Assembly (NCBI RefSeq): GCF_015476655.1
Contig: NZ_JABFHF010000011.1
Location: forward strand, 1 to 64,000
Source: Aquiflexum lacus
GTDB taxonomy: Bacteria > Bacteroidota > Bacteroidia > Cytophagales > Cyclobacteriaceae
Length of the DNA stretch: 64,000 nt
Reading direction: 5' to 3'
Made by a program: the position numbers and the translations under genes. This document shows, in pieces, positions 55,754 to 64,000 of the stretch. How positions within the stretch are numbered: position 1 is the first letter of the stretch; each line of letters opens with the position of its first letter. The notes below the pieces were generated by a model. That model had not been told where the DNA came from, made no database searches, and saw nothing but the letters and a program-made list of their open reading frames with translations.

Positions 55754-57366
55754 TGACTTTTGAACCCTATCTATCTGGAAATACTCTTTTCATAGTCCTG
55801 GCAGGATTTGTCTTACTTTGGATCATTCAATTGGTTTTTATTTGGCAGAATACCCACAAACGAAAAGCATTAAAATCAATTTTACATACCATCTTATTTA
55901 CTACGCTTACTTTTTTTCTACTACAACCTACATGGGAAAAAAAGGAATCGGAAACCTCATACTTGCTATATCCTGATGGTTTTACTCAATTGGAAATTAA
56001 AGATATTCAGGACAGTTTAAATATTCCTTTGTCAGGTTCAATCAGCAATCTTCAGAAGCACAATCCCAATAAAATCTACCTACTCGGACAGACTTATAGT
56101 TTGACTGAACTTTTGAATTTGCCCGATACCGAATTACATTGGATTCCCGACTACAAGCAAAATCAAATTACGACCATTTCCTGGGATGGTGTGATTGGTT
56201 ATGGGCAAATGCAGAAAATCAAAGGAAGCATCCATGATGCTACAGGTTCAATAGTCAAATTGCTTGAATCAGGAAATATAAAACAGGAGGTTGAAGTACC
56301 TGGTGATGAAGCGAATTTTGAATTTAAATTTCCTGCTTTGATTATGGGTCAGAATGAATTGGAATTAAGAATCAATGGAGAAGTTAAGGCCTTAGTAAGG
56401 TTTTTTGTCAACCCTGCAACTCCGGTAAGCTACCAGCTTCTGTTTGGTTTCCCCAATCCTGAAGGAAGGGTGCTGACGGAATATTTGGTCAAAAGGGGAG
56501 ACAAGGCACGAATCTCCACTCAGGTCAGCAAAGCCGGAAGGATAACTGCGGGTGGTCAAAATGCCGAACAGTCTCCTGATGTATTTATCCTTGACCCCAG
56601 TCAAATCAGCAATAAGTCTCTCTCTGATGCTTTTGGAAGTGGAAATACCTCTCTGTTGATTTTGAATCTCAATGATGTTGAAAAAGATGTCTTGGCGATC
56701 AATCAGCAATTTAAAACCAATTTCAAACTTAGGAAAGTAGGGGATGAACCTCGTGAAACAGAAAGCGGTGTAATGGCCGCTCCCTATAGTTTTGACTCAA
56801 GTTCAAACTTAGGCTTACTCCATGATGGAGCTGTAGCAATCGGATTTGTTCAAGGTAATAAAATAGCAGTCAGTTTATTGGAAAGTACCTACCAATTTGC
56901 TCTAGCAGGAGATTCCCTGCAATATGCGTCCATTTGGGAAGAGACCTTATCAGCAATCAATCCACCACAAAATGAAAAAATTGAGGTGCAAATGCCTGTT
57001 TTTTCTCAGTTATTTTCTGAGATCAATTTGCTATCCCCTATAAATCATTTGACTTATATTAAAGTGGATGGGGACAGTTTAGGTTTGCAGAAAAATCCCG
57101 TTAATGAATTAAAATCCAAAACAAATTGGGCCCCACAATCGGAAGGATGGCAAACTTTGGCTGATACTGTTGGGATTTATATTTACGGTGCAGCTGAACT
57201 CAATGACTTTCGCAAAATCGAACAAATGAAAGCCTTCCTTAAAGACAGGAGGGGAGATAAACTTTCAGCAGAGTTTACAGAAATGAATAAACTTTCCAGT
57301 ATTTTTTGGTTGCTGATATTGCTGACCAGTTTCACTTTGGTCTGGATTGAACCGCGTTTTCCTTAA
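55750..57366 (+). CDS. Membrane-anchored protein ending the MoxR operon
   Basis: 538 residues. Two N-terminal helices (FIVLAGFVLLWIIQLVFIWQ and SILHTILFTTLTFFLLQPT) and one at the very end (IFWLLILLTSFTLVWIEPRF) enclose a large soluble region. In its middle, SYQLLFGFPNPEGRVLTEYL followed by PDVFILDPSQIS looks like a glutamine-amidotransferase-like fold without a visible catalytic cysteine, as in other Bat-operon proteins. Starts within the stop of the DUF4175 gene and converges with the ROK gene, 16 bases apart. Confidence 0.7.
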   Translation: MMTFEPYLSGNTLFIVLAGFVLLWIIQLVFIWQNTHKRKALKSILHTILFTTLTFFLLQPTWEKKESETSYLLYPDGFTQLEIKDIQDSLNIPLSGSISNLQKHNPNKIYLLGQTYSLTELLNLPDTELHWIPDYKQNQITTISWDGVIGYGQMQKIKGSIHDATGSIVKLLESGNIKQEVEVPGDEANFEFKFPALIMGQNELELRINGEVKALVRFFVNPATPVSYQLLFGFPNPEGRVLTEYLVKRGDKARISTQVSKAGRITAGGQNAEQSPDVFILDPSQISNKSLSDAFGSGNTSLLILNLNDVEKDVLAINQQFKTNFKLRKVGDEPRETESGVMAAPYSFDSSSNLGLLHDGAVAIGFVQGNKIAVSLLESTYQFALAGDSLQYASIWEETLSAINPPQNEKIEVQMPVFSQLFSEINLLSPINHLTYIKVDGDSLGLQKNPVNELKSKTNWAPQSEGWQTLADTVGIYIYGAAELNDFRKIEQMKAFLKDRRGDKLSAEFTEMNKLSSIFWLLILLTSFTLVWIEPRFP

Positions 57367-57382
57367 ATCTCAGGTTTTCCTT

Positions 57383-58045
57383 TCACCCCAAATGGTAGTG
57401 TTCATCCCACAATCTGAAGCCACCCAAATAAGCATTGTTGTTGGTACCCAATCGGCATCTTTCGGGGATTTCTGTAAGCAGTTTTGATTTGCCTCCACCC
57501 AACACGATATCATCAGGCAAAAATGCGTTTTTGAATCTTCCAACCACTACCTCGACATGCTGTTGCCATTTTTCAGGTCCCAATCTTTCTAGTCCCCTCA
57601 GCCCTAGATAATCTTCAAAAGTCCCTTTTCGATAGGACAAATGTGCAAGCTCCATTGGCACTACTGTTCCTTCGGCTACGAGGGCTGAACCTAATCCTGT
57701 ACCCAATCCCAAAAATAACATGGTATCGCCTTGATATGAACCCAAGGCCTGCATGGCTGCATCATTGATCAATTTTACAGGTTTGTTAAAAGCTTTTTCA
57801 AAATCAAATCCCAGCCAGCCATCTCCCAGGTTTTTTGGTTCAACAACAATTTTTCCTTTTTTGATTACTCCTGGAAAACCTATTGAAATCACTTCATATT
57901 CCCAATCTTTGGTGGCCTCAATCACCAAAGAAACCATCACTTCAGGTGTCATATAGTTGCCGGAAGGGATTTTTCTTCTTTCTACGTCATTATTGACTTT
58001 TACTTTGATGTTGGTGCCTCCTATATCGATGGTAAGTATTTTCAA
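57383..58045 (-). CDS. ROK-family sugar kinase, polyphosphate-glucokinase-like
   Basis: 220 residues, shorter than usual ROK kinases (about 300) and near the size of polyphosphate glucokinases. The ATP/phosphate motif ILTIDIGGTNIKVKV starts it, with catalytic INDAAMQALG and the nucleotide motif LFLGLGTGLGSALV. The zinc-binding CxCGxxGC motif of typical ROK proteins is absent. PMELAHLSYRKGTFEDYLG corresponds to the ELGH region. It probably phosphorylates glucose; ATP or polyphosphate use cannot be told. Confidence 0.8.
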   Translation of the reverse strand: MKILTIDIGGTNIKVKVNNDVERRKIPSGNYMTPEVMVSLVIEATKDWEYEVISIGFPGVIKKGKIVVEPKNLGDGWLGFDFEKAFNKPVKLINDAAMQALGSYQGDTMLFLGLGTGLGSALVAEGTVVPMELAHLSYRKGTFEDYLGLRGLERLGPEKWQQHVEVVVGRFKNAFLPDDIVLGGGKSKLLTEIPERCRLGTNNNAYLGGFRLWDEHYHLG

Positions 58046-58235
58046 GATTCCTGTTGGTTTGAGTTATGCGGTGCTGATTTTTTAATCATGCAAAAAAACA
58101 AAATTTAATTGAGGTAGGATAGAAAAATTATTAAAAGATGGCAGAAGGGAGATTTTTGGGATGGTTGAATTTATTGATTTCATTTTTGAGAACCTTGGTG
58201 TCATCGTGACTTTGTGGTAATTTTCAATACTTAAG

Positions 58236-58261
58236 CCACAAAGACCCAAAGGCACGAAGAG
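58236..58261. repeat. CACAAAGAC-type intergenic repeat
   Basis: CCACAAAGACCCAAAGGCAC and six more bases form a near match to the reverse complement of 471-496. Confidence 0.55.
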
Positions 58262-58329
58262 TTTATAATAAAGTTAATTCCTATCTTATGTTTTATTAAT
58301 TTGAACTTCTTAACCAATCTGATTGAATT

Positions 58330-59835
58330 ATGAAAATATTGTTCCTTTTCCTTTTCCTAATTTCACCTCATGTTGACGGAAAACCTACTCAGGATAGAAA
58401 GCCTAACATTTTGTTCTTGATCGCAGATGATTGGTCCTTTCCACATGCGGGTGTCTATGGGGATCCTGTTGTCCGGACTCCTACTTTTGATAAATTAGCA
58501 GCTGAGGGGGCTTTGTTTTTGAATGCATATACTGCTTCCCCTTCTTGTTCTCCTTCGCGTGCATCCATTCTGAACGGTAGGTATCCGCACCAAAATGAGG
58601 ATGGGGGTAACCTTTGGCCCGAATGGCCTGCACAATTCCCAACTTATGTGGGTTTGATGGAAGAGGCAGGGTATTTCTCAGGGTCTACCCGAAAAGGTTG
58701 GGGACCGGGGGACTATCAGGTCTCAGGTTTAACCCATAATCCTGCGGGGAAGGCTTATGCTGATTTTAAGGAATTCTTTGAAGAAAGGCCCGAAGGTCAG
58801 CCTTTTACCTTTTGGTTTGGGAGTTCGGATCCCCACAGGGAATATGTACCCAATACTGGAATTCAGACCGGAATGAAATTGGAAGATGTTCCTGTACCCG
58901 GATTTTTCCCGGACCTTGACTGTGTCAGAAATGATATTTTGGATTATTATTTTGAGGTGGAGCGCTTTGACAGGGAATGTGGGCAAATTATCAAGATGCT
59001 TCATGAAGCAGGAGAATTGGATAATACCATTGTCGTTATGACAAGTGATAACGGCATGCCCTTTCCCCGTGCCAAAGCCAACCTCTATGATTTTGGAACT
59101 AGGATGCCTTTGGTCATCCGTTGGCCTGAAAAAGTCAAAGCAGGAACTGTCATCAATAACTTTATCAATTTTGTGGATTTTGCCCCCAGTTTTTTGGAAG
59201 CGGCTGATTTGCATTCTGATAGCATGAGCGGAGAATCCTTTTGGGAAGTGATAGCAGGAAATAAGGAAGGTAAATCAGAAGTGTTTTTGGAAAGAGAGCG
59301 ACATGCCAATGTCCGAAAAGGAGACCAAAGCTATCCCATGAGAGCGGTCAGAACACATCAATACTTATACATTTGGAATCCTATGCCCGAGCGATTGCCA
59401 GCCGGTGACCCGACTGTTCATCGGTCCGTTGGTCAATTTGGAGATGTGGATCATTCGATTACCAAATTCCTGATCATGGAAATGAAAGGAAAAGCCAAAG
59501 CAGGAAAACCTGATTTTTACAATTTGACCTTTGGTCAAAGACCTGAGGAAGAGTTATATGATGTGGCATCGGACCCTTTCCAGTTGAATAATCTTGCCGG
59601 AAAATCTGAATTTTCCAACATCAAATCCGAATTGAGAGACCAACTCAATTCTTGGATGGCCGAAACCGGAGATTTAAGGGCAAAGGAACCCCGGACCTTG
59701 TATTGGGATCAAATCAGGTATACTCCGACCTATCAGATGAAGGATGCGGATGTTTCAGAAATGATCAAACAGTACAGGATTATACCTCCTTTTGGACCCT
59801 ATTCCCGAGAAGGTATTCCATGTTTGGAAGATTGA
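58330..59835 (+). CDS. Secreted sulfatase
   Basis: 501 residues with signal peptide (MKILFLFLFLISPHVDG). The formylglycine motif CSPSR (C73) in TASPSCSPSRASILNGRYPH makes it a cysteine-type sulfatase. Calcium-site aspartates are ILFLIADDWSFPH (D33, D34), and TIVVMTSDNGMPFPRAKANL is the second metal motif. Such enzymes remove sulfate esters from polysaccharides or small molecules. It needs a formylglycine-generating enzyme, which is not in the window. No polysaccharide-utilisation genes (SusC/D) are adjacent, so the substrate is open. Confidence 0.9.
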   Translation: MKILFLFLFLISPHVDGKPTQDRKPNILFLIADDWSFPHAGVYGDPVVRTPTFDKLAAEGALFLNAYTASPSCSPSRASILNGRYPHQNEDGGNLWPEWPAQFPTYVGLMEEAGYFSGSTRKGWGPGDYQVSGLTHNPAGKAYADFKEFFEERPEGQPFTFWFGSSDPHREYVPNTGIQTGMKLEDVPVPGFFPDLDCVRNDILDYYFEVERFDRECGQIIKMLHEAGELDNTIVVMTSDNGMPFPRAKANLYDFGTRMPLVIRWPEKVKAGTVINNFINFVDFAPSFLEAADLHSDSMSGESFWEVIAGNKEGKSEVFLERERHANVRKGDQSYPMRAVRTHQYLYIWNPMPERLPAGDPTVHRSVGQFGDVDHSITKFLIMEMKGKAKAGKPDFYNLTFGQRPEEELYDVASDPFQLNNLAGKSEFSNIKSELRDQLNSWMAETGDLRAKEPRTLYWDQIRYTPTYQMKDADVSEMIKQYRIIPPFGPYSREGIPCLED

Positions 59836-59883
59836 TTTCTTTCAGATTTCAAACAAAATGTTGTCATATTGACTTTTCAAGAT

Positions 59884-60441
59884 ATGAAGCAGTCGTTGTT
59901 GTTCTTGTATATATTTTTGTTTGCTAATCCTTCGATGATGAAAGATCCTTTACTATTTGATTTTGGAGCTAAAAAAGATTTTGGCAAGTGGTCAATTATC
60001 AATGATGGTGTCATGGGTGGACTTTCCCAGTCCAAGGCGAATTTGGATGGCGATGCCATCATTTTTGAAGGAAATGTTTCTTTGAAAAACAATGGTGGAT
60101 TTGTGTCACTTCGCAGTGCTTTGGGCAATTATGACCTTTCCGATTATACCTATTGTGAAATCCGCTTCAAATCAGACACCAAGCGAAAGTTTGAAATTTT
60201 GATTGAAAAGGACACTCCATTTTACCTACCAAAGTACAGGGTGAAGTTTGGTGCAACCAAGGAAGATTGGGAAATCCTTACCATTCCGCTTAAGGATTTT
60301 GAAATCAGTAGAATGGGTTCTACCATGCAACAGGGGATTGATCCTGAGGTTCTGAAAGGCATTCAGAGAATCGGGTTTATTTTGGCTGACAAGCAGGAGG
60401 GAAGCTTTCAGTTGTGGGTAGATTACCTAAAATTTTATTGA
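59884..60441 (+). CDS. CIA30-domain protein with signal peptide
   Basis: 185 residues from the ATG at 59884 (MKQSLLFLYIFLFANPSM), chosen because it gives a signal sequence; a TTG at 59869 is the alternative. The body has the complex I intermediate-associated protein 30 pattern: WSIINDGVMGGLSQSKANL, NNGGFVSLRS and IQRIGFILADKQEGSFQLWV. This is a carbohydrate-binding-like jelly-roll fold. Bacterial members do not act on complex I; the role is unclear. It follows the sulfatase by 48 bases and may be transcribed with it, which would suit a surface sugar-binding function (inference). Confidence 0.82.
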   Translation: MKQSLLFLYIFLFANPSMMKDPLLFDFGAKKDFGKWSIINDGVMGGLSQSKANLDGDAIIFEGNVSLKNNGGFVSLRSALGNYDLSDYTYCEIRFKSDTKRKFEILIEKDTPFYLPKYRVKFGATKEDWEILTIPLKDFEISRMGSTMQQGIDPEVLKGIQRIGFILADKQEGSFQLWVDYLKFY

Positions 60442-60507
60442 TTTTTATCACTTGGAATCATTTAATAGCCCATTTCCCCTAAATTTTACTCTAATTTATT
60501 CTAAAAG

Positions 60508-60788
60508 TTATCAATAGGAATGGTGCTTTAGCCCATTCATAAAAATATGGCATAAGCAAACGGCTTTAGCCAAAAGAGAAAAGCATTGTTTTAGACTGAA
60601 AGTTTCAATTTGGCTAAAGCCTGGGGACGGTGATGTTTTTTTTTCGTCCAGCTAAAGCAGGACGTAATTGATAGAGGCCTATTAATCTGGGTTTCTATCA
60701 CTTGAGATGTTTATCAATAGAAATGGTGCTTTAGCCCATTCATAATAAATTCCATAAGCAAATCGGCTTTAGCCAAAAGAGTTAAGCC
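60508..60788. repeat. Pair of 77-bp direct repeats with GCTTTAGCC palindromes
   Basis: In the 471-base gene-free gap before selO. Copy A 60508-60584 and copy B 60711-60788 share TTATCAATAGGAATGGTGCT, TTAGCCCATTCATAA and CGGCTTTAGCCAAAAGAG. Between them TTTGGCTAAAGCCTGGGGAC and CCAGCTAAAGCAGGACG are inverted copies of the GCTTTAGCC core, so the whole can fold on itself. No coding sequence is seen. Confidence 0.7.
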
Positions 60789-60912
60789 CAATTCGTTTTT
60801 ATTTTCCATTCTCTCCTGATTGAAGTCTGGGAAAAATCTAGACATAAATTTCTTGGGCATTGAATCATTGGATTCCTGAACCTGTTAATGAGGTTATTCA
60901 AAATCCTTTTCT

Positions 60913-62391
60913 ATGTCTTCGGTCAAAATTATCAAAAAAAAAGCAGGTTGGAATCTTCAGCATTCTTATGGAAAGCTTCCTTCCGGTTTTTTCACCTATC
61001 AGCAACCTATTCCCGTCAAGGACCCCAAAACGGTCATTTTGAATGAGGATTTATCCAAAGAAATGGGATTGGATTTTTCGGATTTTCAGCCTCAGGAGAT
61101 TGCCCTGCTGTTTTCAGGAAACAAAACCCCTGAGGGAAGCCAACCTTTGGCACAGGCTTATGCAGGACATCAATTCGGCAATTTTACCATATTGGGTGAT
61201 GGCAGGGCCATTCTGATCGGTGAACAAAAATCTCCAACCGGTACCCTAATAGATATTCAGTTAAAAGGTTCGGGAAGGACTCCCTATTCCCGGGGCGGGG
61301 ATGGCAGGGCCACCCTTAAATCCATGTTGCGGGAATATCTGATCAGTGAAAGCATGCATCATTTGGGCATACCTTCTACAAGGTCCTTGGCAGTTGTGGA
61401 AAGTGGGGAAACCGTTTACCGGGAGAGAAGTCAGTCAGGGGCGATACTGACCCGAATAGCGCAAAGCCATATCAGAGTCGGTACCTTTGAGTATGCGCGT
61501 CAATTTTTGCCTATAGAAGCGCAAAAACAGTTGACCGATTACACCATAGAAAGACATTACCCTGTTTTAAAAGAAGAAGATAATCACGCTTTGGCACTTT
61601 TGAAAACAGTAATGGAAAAGCAGGCCGCATTGGTAGTGGAATGGATGCGCGTGGGTTTTATCCATGGCGTGATGAATACGGATAATATGAGTATTGCAGG
61701 AGAAACCATTGATTATGGACCCTGTGCTTTTATGAATAATTATAATTCCAAAACAGTTTTCAGTTCTATTGATGCCAATGGCCGCTATGCCTATGGCAAT
61801 CAGCCCTACATTACCCATTGGAATCTATCTGTTTTGGCAGGTGCTTTGCTGCCCCAGATTCATGCTGACCAAAAGCAGGCCATTGAATTGGCCCAGGAGG
61901 CCTTGAATGCTTTTCCGGTAATGTATGAAGAAAAGTGGTTGACTATGATGCGTGGAAAATTAGGTATGGTGGAAAAAGAAGCATCTGATAAACCTATCAT
62001 CGAAGACCTTTTGGCTTTGATGCAGCAATTTGCTGCGGATTACACCAATACATTTATCGCACTACAAACCGGAGATTTTTCGGGTGAAGCTTTCTTTGAA
62101 ACTTCAGCCTTTCAGGAATGGTACTTGAATTGGGTGAAGCAGGTGACCCGGAATGGCAGGACTTTGGAAGATGTACAGAAGTCCATGAATTCCTACAATC
62201 CATCCTTTATCCCCAGAAACCATTTTGTTGAAAATGCTTTAGATAATGCGGCACTTAATAATGATTATCAGTTATTTAAAGAACTTCATCAACTATTGAA
62301 AAACCCCTACAACCCTGATCCCACCAAAAGCCATTATCAGTCTCCACCTCCTAATGGAGATGCAGGATATCAGACTTTTTGTGGGACTTGA
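60913..62391 (+). CDS. selO: Protein adenylyltransferase SelO
   Basis: 492-residue pseudokinase that AMPylates Ser, Thr and Tyr residues in proteins, involved in redox stress response. Motifs: AYAGHQFGNFTILGDGRAIL, RTPYSRGGDGRATLKSMLRE and FIHGVMNTDNMSIAGETIDY, where the N and D form the metal site. The C-terminus ends YQTFCGT, with cysteine third from the end at the position of selenocysteine in animal SelO. The ATG at 60913 is the family start. Single gene. Confidence 0.94.
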   Translation: MSSVKIIKKKAGWNLQHSYGKLPSGFFTYQQPIPVKDPKTVILNEDLSKEMGLDFSDFQPQEIALLFSGNKTPEGSQPLAQAYAGHQFGNFTILGDGRAILIGEQKSPTGTLIDIQLKGSGRTPYSRGGDGRATLKSMLREYLISESMHHLGIPSTRSLAVVESGETVYRERSQSGAILTRIAQSHIRVGTFEYARQFLPIEAQKQLTDYTIERHYPVLKEEDNHALALLKTVMEKQAALVVEWMRVGFIHGVMNTDNMSIAGETIDYGPCAFMNNYNSKTVFSSIDANGRYAYGNQPYITHWNLSVLAGALLPQIHADQKQAIELAQEALNAFPVMYEEKWLTMMRGKLGMVEKEASDKPIIEDLLALMQQFAADYTNTFIALQTGDFSGEAFFETSAFQEWYLNWVKQVTRNGRTLEDVQKSMNSYNPSFIPRNHFVENALDNAALNNDYQLFKELHQLLKNPYNPDPTKSHYQSPPPNGDAGYQTFCGT

Positions 62392-62460
62392 TTGGGACTT
62401 GTTTTTTGGATTATTACTACAAAATTGTAGGAGTTAACTAAAACAGCATTAAAGAGAAGC

Positions 62461-62707
62461 GAAGAACTTTGCCTTGTCACCTCGACGGCAGGTCTTGTCC
62501 GCCGAGGTGGAAGAGGTCTAATTCCTTAGGTTTATAGATTTCTCTCTACGTTCGAAATGACAAAGGGAAGGTCAATGCATGGGTTTAATCAAAATCTGCA
62601 ATCAAGACTTAGGAAAACTTCACCTTGTCACCTCGACGGCTGGAGAGGTCTAATTCCTGCAGGCTTTCTAGATATCTCTCTTCGTTCGATATGACAAGGC
62701 AAAGTCT
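62461..62707. repeat. Two copies of the 100-bp palindromic element in tandem
   Basis: Copy 1 (62461-62573): ACTTTGCCTTGTCACCTCGA, GAAGAGGTCTAATTCCTTAG, TTTCTCTCTACGTTCGAAAT and GACAAAGG. Copy 2 (62612-62707): ACCTTGTCACCTCGACGG, GGAGAGGTCTAATTCCTG, CTCTCTTCGTTCGATATG and ACAAGGCAAAGTCT. The outer ends are inverted (CCTTGTCA / TGACAAGG). They fill the 380-base gene-free gap between selO and the esterase gene. Confidence 0.8.
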
Positions 62708-62771
62708 TTTCTATACTTGAATGCTATTTTATAGTTCAAATTTTCAATATCCAAACTTTAAAATGACCTCA

Positions 62772-63641
62772 CTATTTCTGATGAAAGGTCTCTGAAACAA
62801 ATCCCAAAACCTCCGGCAATGATTCCCGCCAATAAGTCCAATTATGGGCGCCGTCACGGATTCTGAACTCGTGGGGGATTTCTTTTTTCTTCATAGCAAT
62901 ATGCACCAAGCTGTTTCCTTCATACAAGAAATCATCATCCCCGCAATCAAAATACCACTTGATGGATTTCATTTTTTCAGGATCATTGAGTTCGATTTGT
63001 CTTAAGGCCTGATGCCTGTCATAGTAGGCAGTTAGCGTATTTGGATTTTTAACAGTGACTTTTTGGGTTTTCAATCCTTGTTTGAATTCTTCAAAAGTAT
63101 TGTTTCTCACCGCTGCACTCAGTGGACATGCAGAAGAAAACAAATCGGGTCTATGCATGGCGTAGAAAAAGGTTCCTCCGCCGCCCATAGAGAGTCCTGC
63201 TATGGCACGGTACCTTTTTTCGGATTTGATCCGGTATTTCTTTTCTACTTCGGGCATCAATTCCTCAAAAAAGAAATCCTCATATCGCCACTCATTATTG
63301 ACATCGTTGAAATAGCCCCGTCTTCCGGTATTGGCATCAGGCATGACGATGATCATGGCAGTGGCTTTCCCTTCCTTGATGGCCTGATCTGCAATATGTT
63401 GCACTTCCCCAAATTGCACCCAACCCGTTTGGTCATCACCGGCACCATGCAGCAGGTATAGCACAGGGTAGGAGCGTTCAGAACTTTCATATCCGGGAGG
63501 AAGGTAAATGGCGTATTTCCTTTCCATATTCAGGATTTTACTGTTCATGGTGAGGTTGTCGAATACTTTGCTTTCCTGCGCTGATAAGGATTGTAGGCTG
63601 AAAGTAAGAATTGCCAGTAAGAGAATTTTCAATCGGTTCAT
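62772..63641 (-). CDS. Secreted esterase of the PF00756 (esterase D/feruloyl esterase-like) family
   Basis: 289 residues, alpha/beta hydrolase. Signal peptide MNRLKILLLAILTFSLQSLSAQ. The nucleophile is S151 in AIAGLSMGGGGTF, the acid is in WYFDCGDDDFLYEG and the histidine in RDGAHNWTYWRESLP. The Y-A-I-Y-L-P-P-G-Y start and LYLLHGAGDD oxyanion region match polysaccharide acetyl or feruloyl esterases of the Bacteroidota. Substrate unknown. No carbohydrate operon is seen beside it. Confidence 0.88.
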   Translation of the reverse strand: MNRLKILLLAILTFSLQSLSAQESKVFDNLTMNSKILNMERKYAIYLPPGYESSERSYPVLYLLHGAGDDQTGWVQFGEVQHIADQAIKEGKATAMIIVMPDANTGRRGYFNDVNNEWRYEDFFFEELMPEVEKKYRIKSEKRYRAIAGLSMGGGGTFFYAMHRPDLFSSACPLSAAVRNNTFEEFKQGLKTQKVTVKNPNTLTAYYDRHQALRQIELNDPEKMKSIKWYFDCGDDDFLYEGNSLVHIAMKKKEIPHEFRIRDGAHNWTYWRESLPEVLGFVSETFHQK

Positions 63642-64000
63642 TTGGTTTGGGTTTGATTTTGGATTTAGGCATAGACTTGGTTTCTCAGAACCCTAAATCT
63701 TAATGCAATCTTTTCAAGTTTACGCGAGGAGGACGACGGCGGACCGGGCCGGCCTTGGCCTTGTGCTCGGATAGGATTCCGCCGTCTTGACTTTTTTGGT
63801 TACTTTTTTTGTCAAGAAAAAAAGTAACTATATAGACTGACATTCGATTTTAGCAGGTGTTTCAGAATCCAAAAGAACTCATATTCCAGATTTATGAAAT
63901 CACATTTCAATTTATCTCTAAAAACCCCCACTACAAACAAATACTTGCCATAAGGACACAAACTGCATCCAACGGTCAATTTATCCTTTTGAACCCAATT
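63642..64000. repeat. GC-rich palindromic element and flanking AT-rich end region
   Basis: In the gene-free end of the window 63721-63790 is markedly GC-rich against its AT-rich surroundings. GACGGCGGA (63735-63743) and TCCGCCGTC (63778-63786) are perfect inverted copies. Next to it GTTACTTTTTTT (63799-63810), loop GTCAAG, AAAAAAAGTAAC (63817-63828) forms a 12-bp stem that could terminate transcription either way. No gene in 63642-64000. Confidence 0.6.

Overview
The window looks like chromosome of a Bacteroidota bacterium, most likely order Cytophagales and plausibly family Cyclobacteriaceae. The clues are type IX secretion sorting domains, a 3,200-residue SprB-type gliding adhesin beside a PorP/SprF gene, DUF3078 and DUF2490 outer-membrane proteins, weak Shine-Dalgarno sequences with frequent TTG/GTG starts, low GC and many intergenic palindromic repeats. 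The family placement is inference. There is no rRNA, CRISPR array, integrase, transposase or prophage; one tRNA gene (Arg, TCG anticodon) was found.

1-8.6 kb: the end of a type IX-secreted protein, a glutaryl-CoA-dehydrogenase-like enzyme divergent from tryptophan 2,3-dioxygenase, a COG2509 flavoprotein, the replicative helicase DnaB, an MDR oxidoreductase and a small TPR protein. 8.6-16.6 kb: central metabolism, with an etfB-etfA-bifunctional nuclease operon, a nucleoside transporter, a cyclophilin, ATP-type PEP carboxykinase and a POT peptide transporter. 16.6-21.4 kb: mostly small minus-strand genes (membrane microprotein, acidic protein, CxC protein, response regulator, Mpo1-like, DUF4136 lipoprotein), then DUF3078 and a tandem universal stress protein. 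21.5-29.7 kb: sucC with a trailing tRNA-Arg, lolD, bcp, an EamA exporter, and an NAD-salvage group in which pncB overlaps a divergent PRPP synthetase gene and pncA lies nearby.

29.7-40.6 kb: the sprB-like giant gene followed by porP/sprF. 41-46 kb: a GreA-like gene, a P-loop kinase overlapping an aminoglycoside-phosphotransferase-like gene, then mlaE-mlaF-mlaD for envelope lipid transport. 46.6-57.4 kb: exported TldD, TldE, and a tightly packed six-gene run DUF4159-MoxR-DUF58-BatA-DUF4175-membrane protein. This is the best candidate for an incompletely understood machine: an AAA+ ATPase, a MIDAS protein and three membrane-anchored proteins, with a TldD/E protease upstream. 57.4-63.6 kb: a ROK/polyphosphate-glucokinase-like kinase, a secreted sulfatase, a CIA30-domain protein, the SelO AMPylator and a secreted esterase.

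The gaps carry several repeat families. The clearest is a roughly 100-bp element with inverted ends (ACTTTGCCTTGTCA / TGACAAGGCAAAGT), seen full-length or in part at five places. Others are purine-rich tails after kynA and dnaB, paired hairpins after dnaB, TTCCGTC heptamers, a GCTTTAGCC repeat pair and a GC-rich palindrome at the window end. Intrinsic terminators are visible after several operons.
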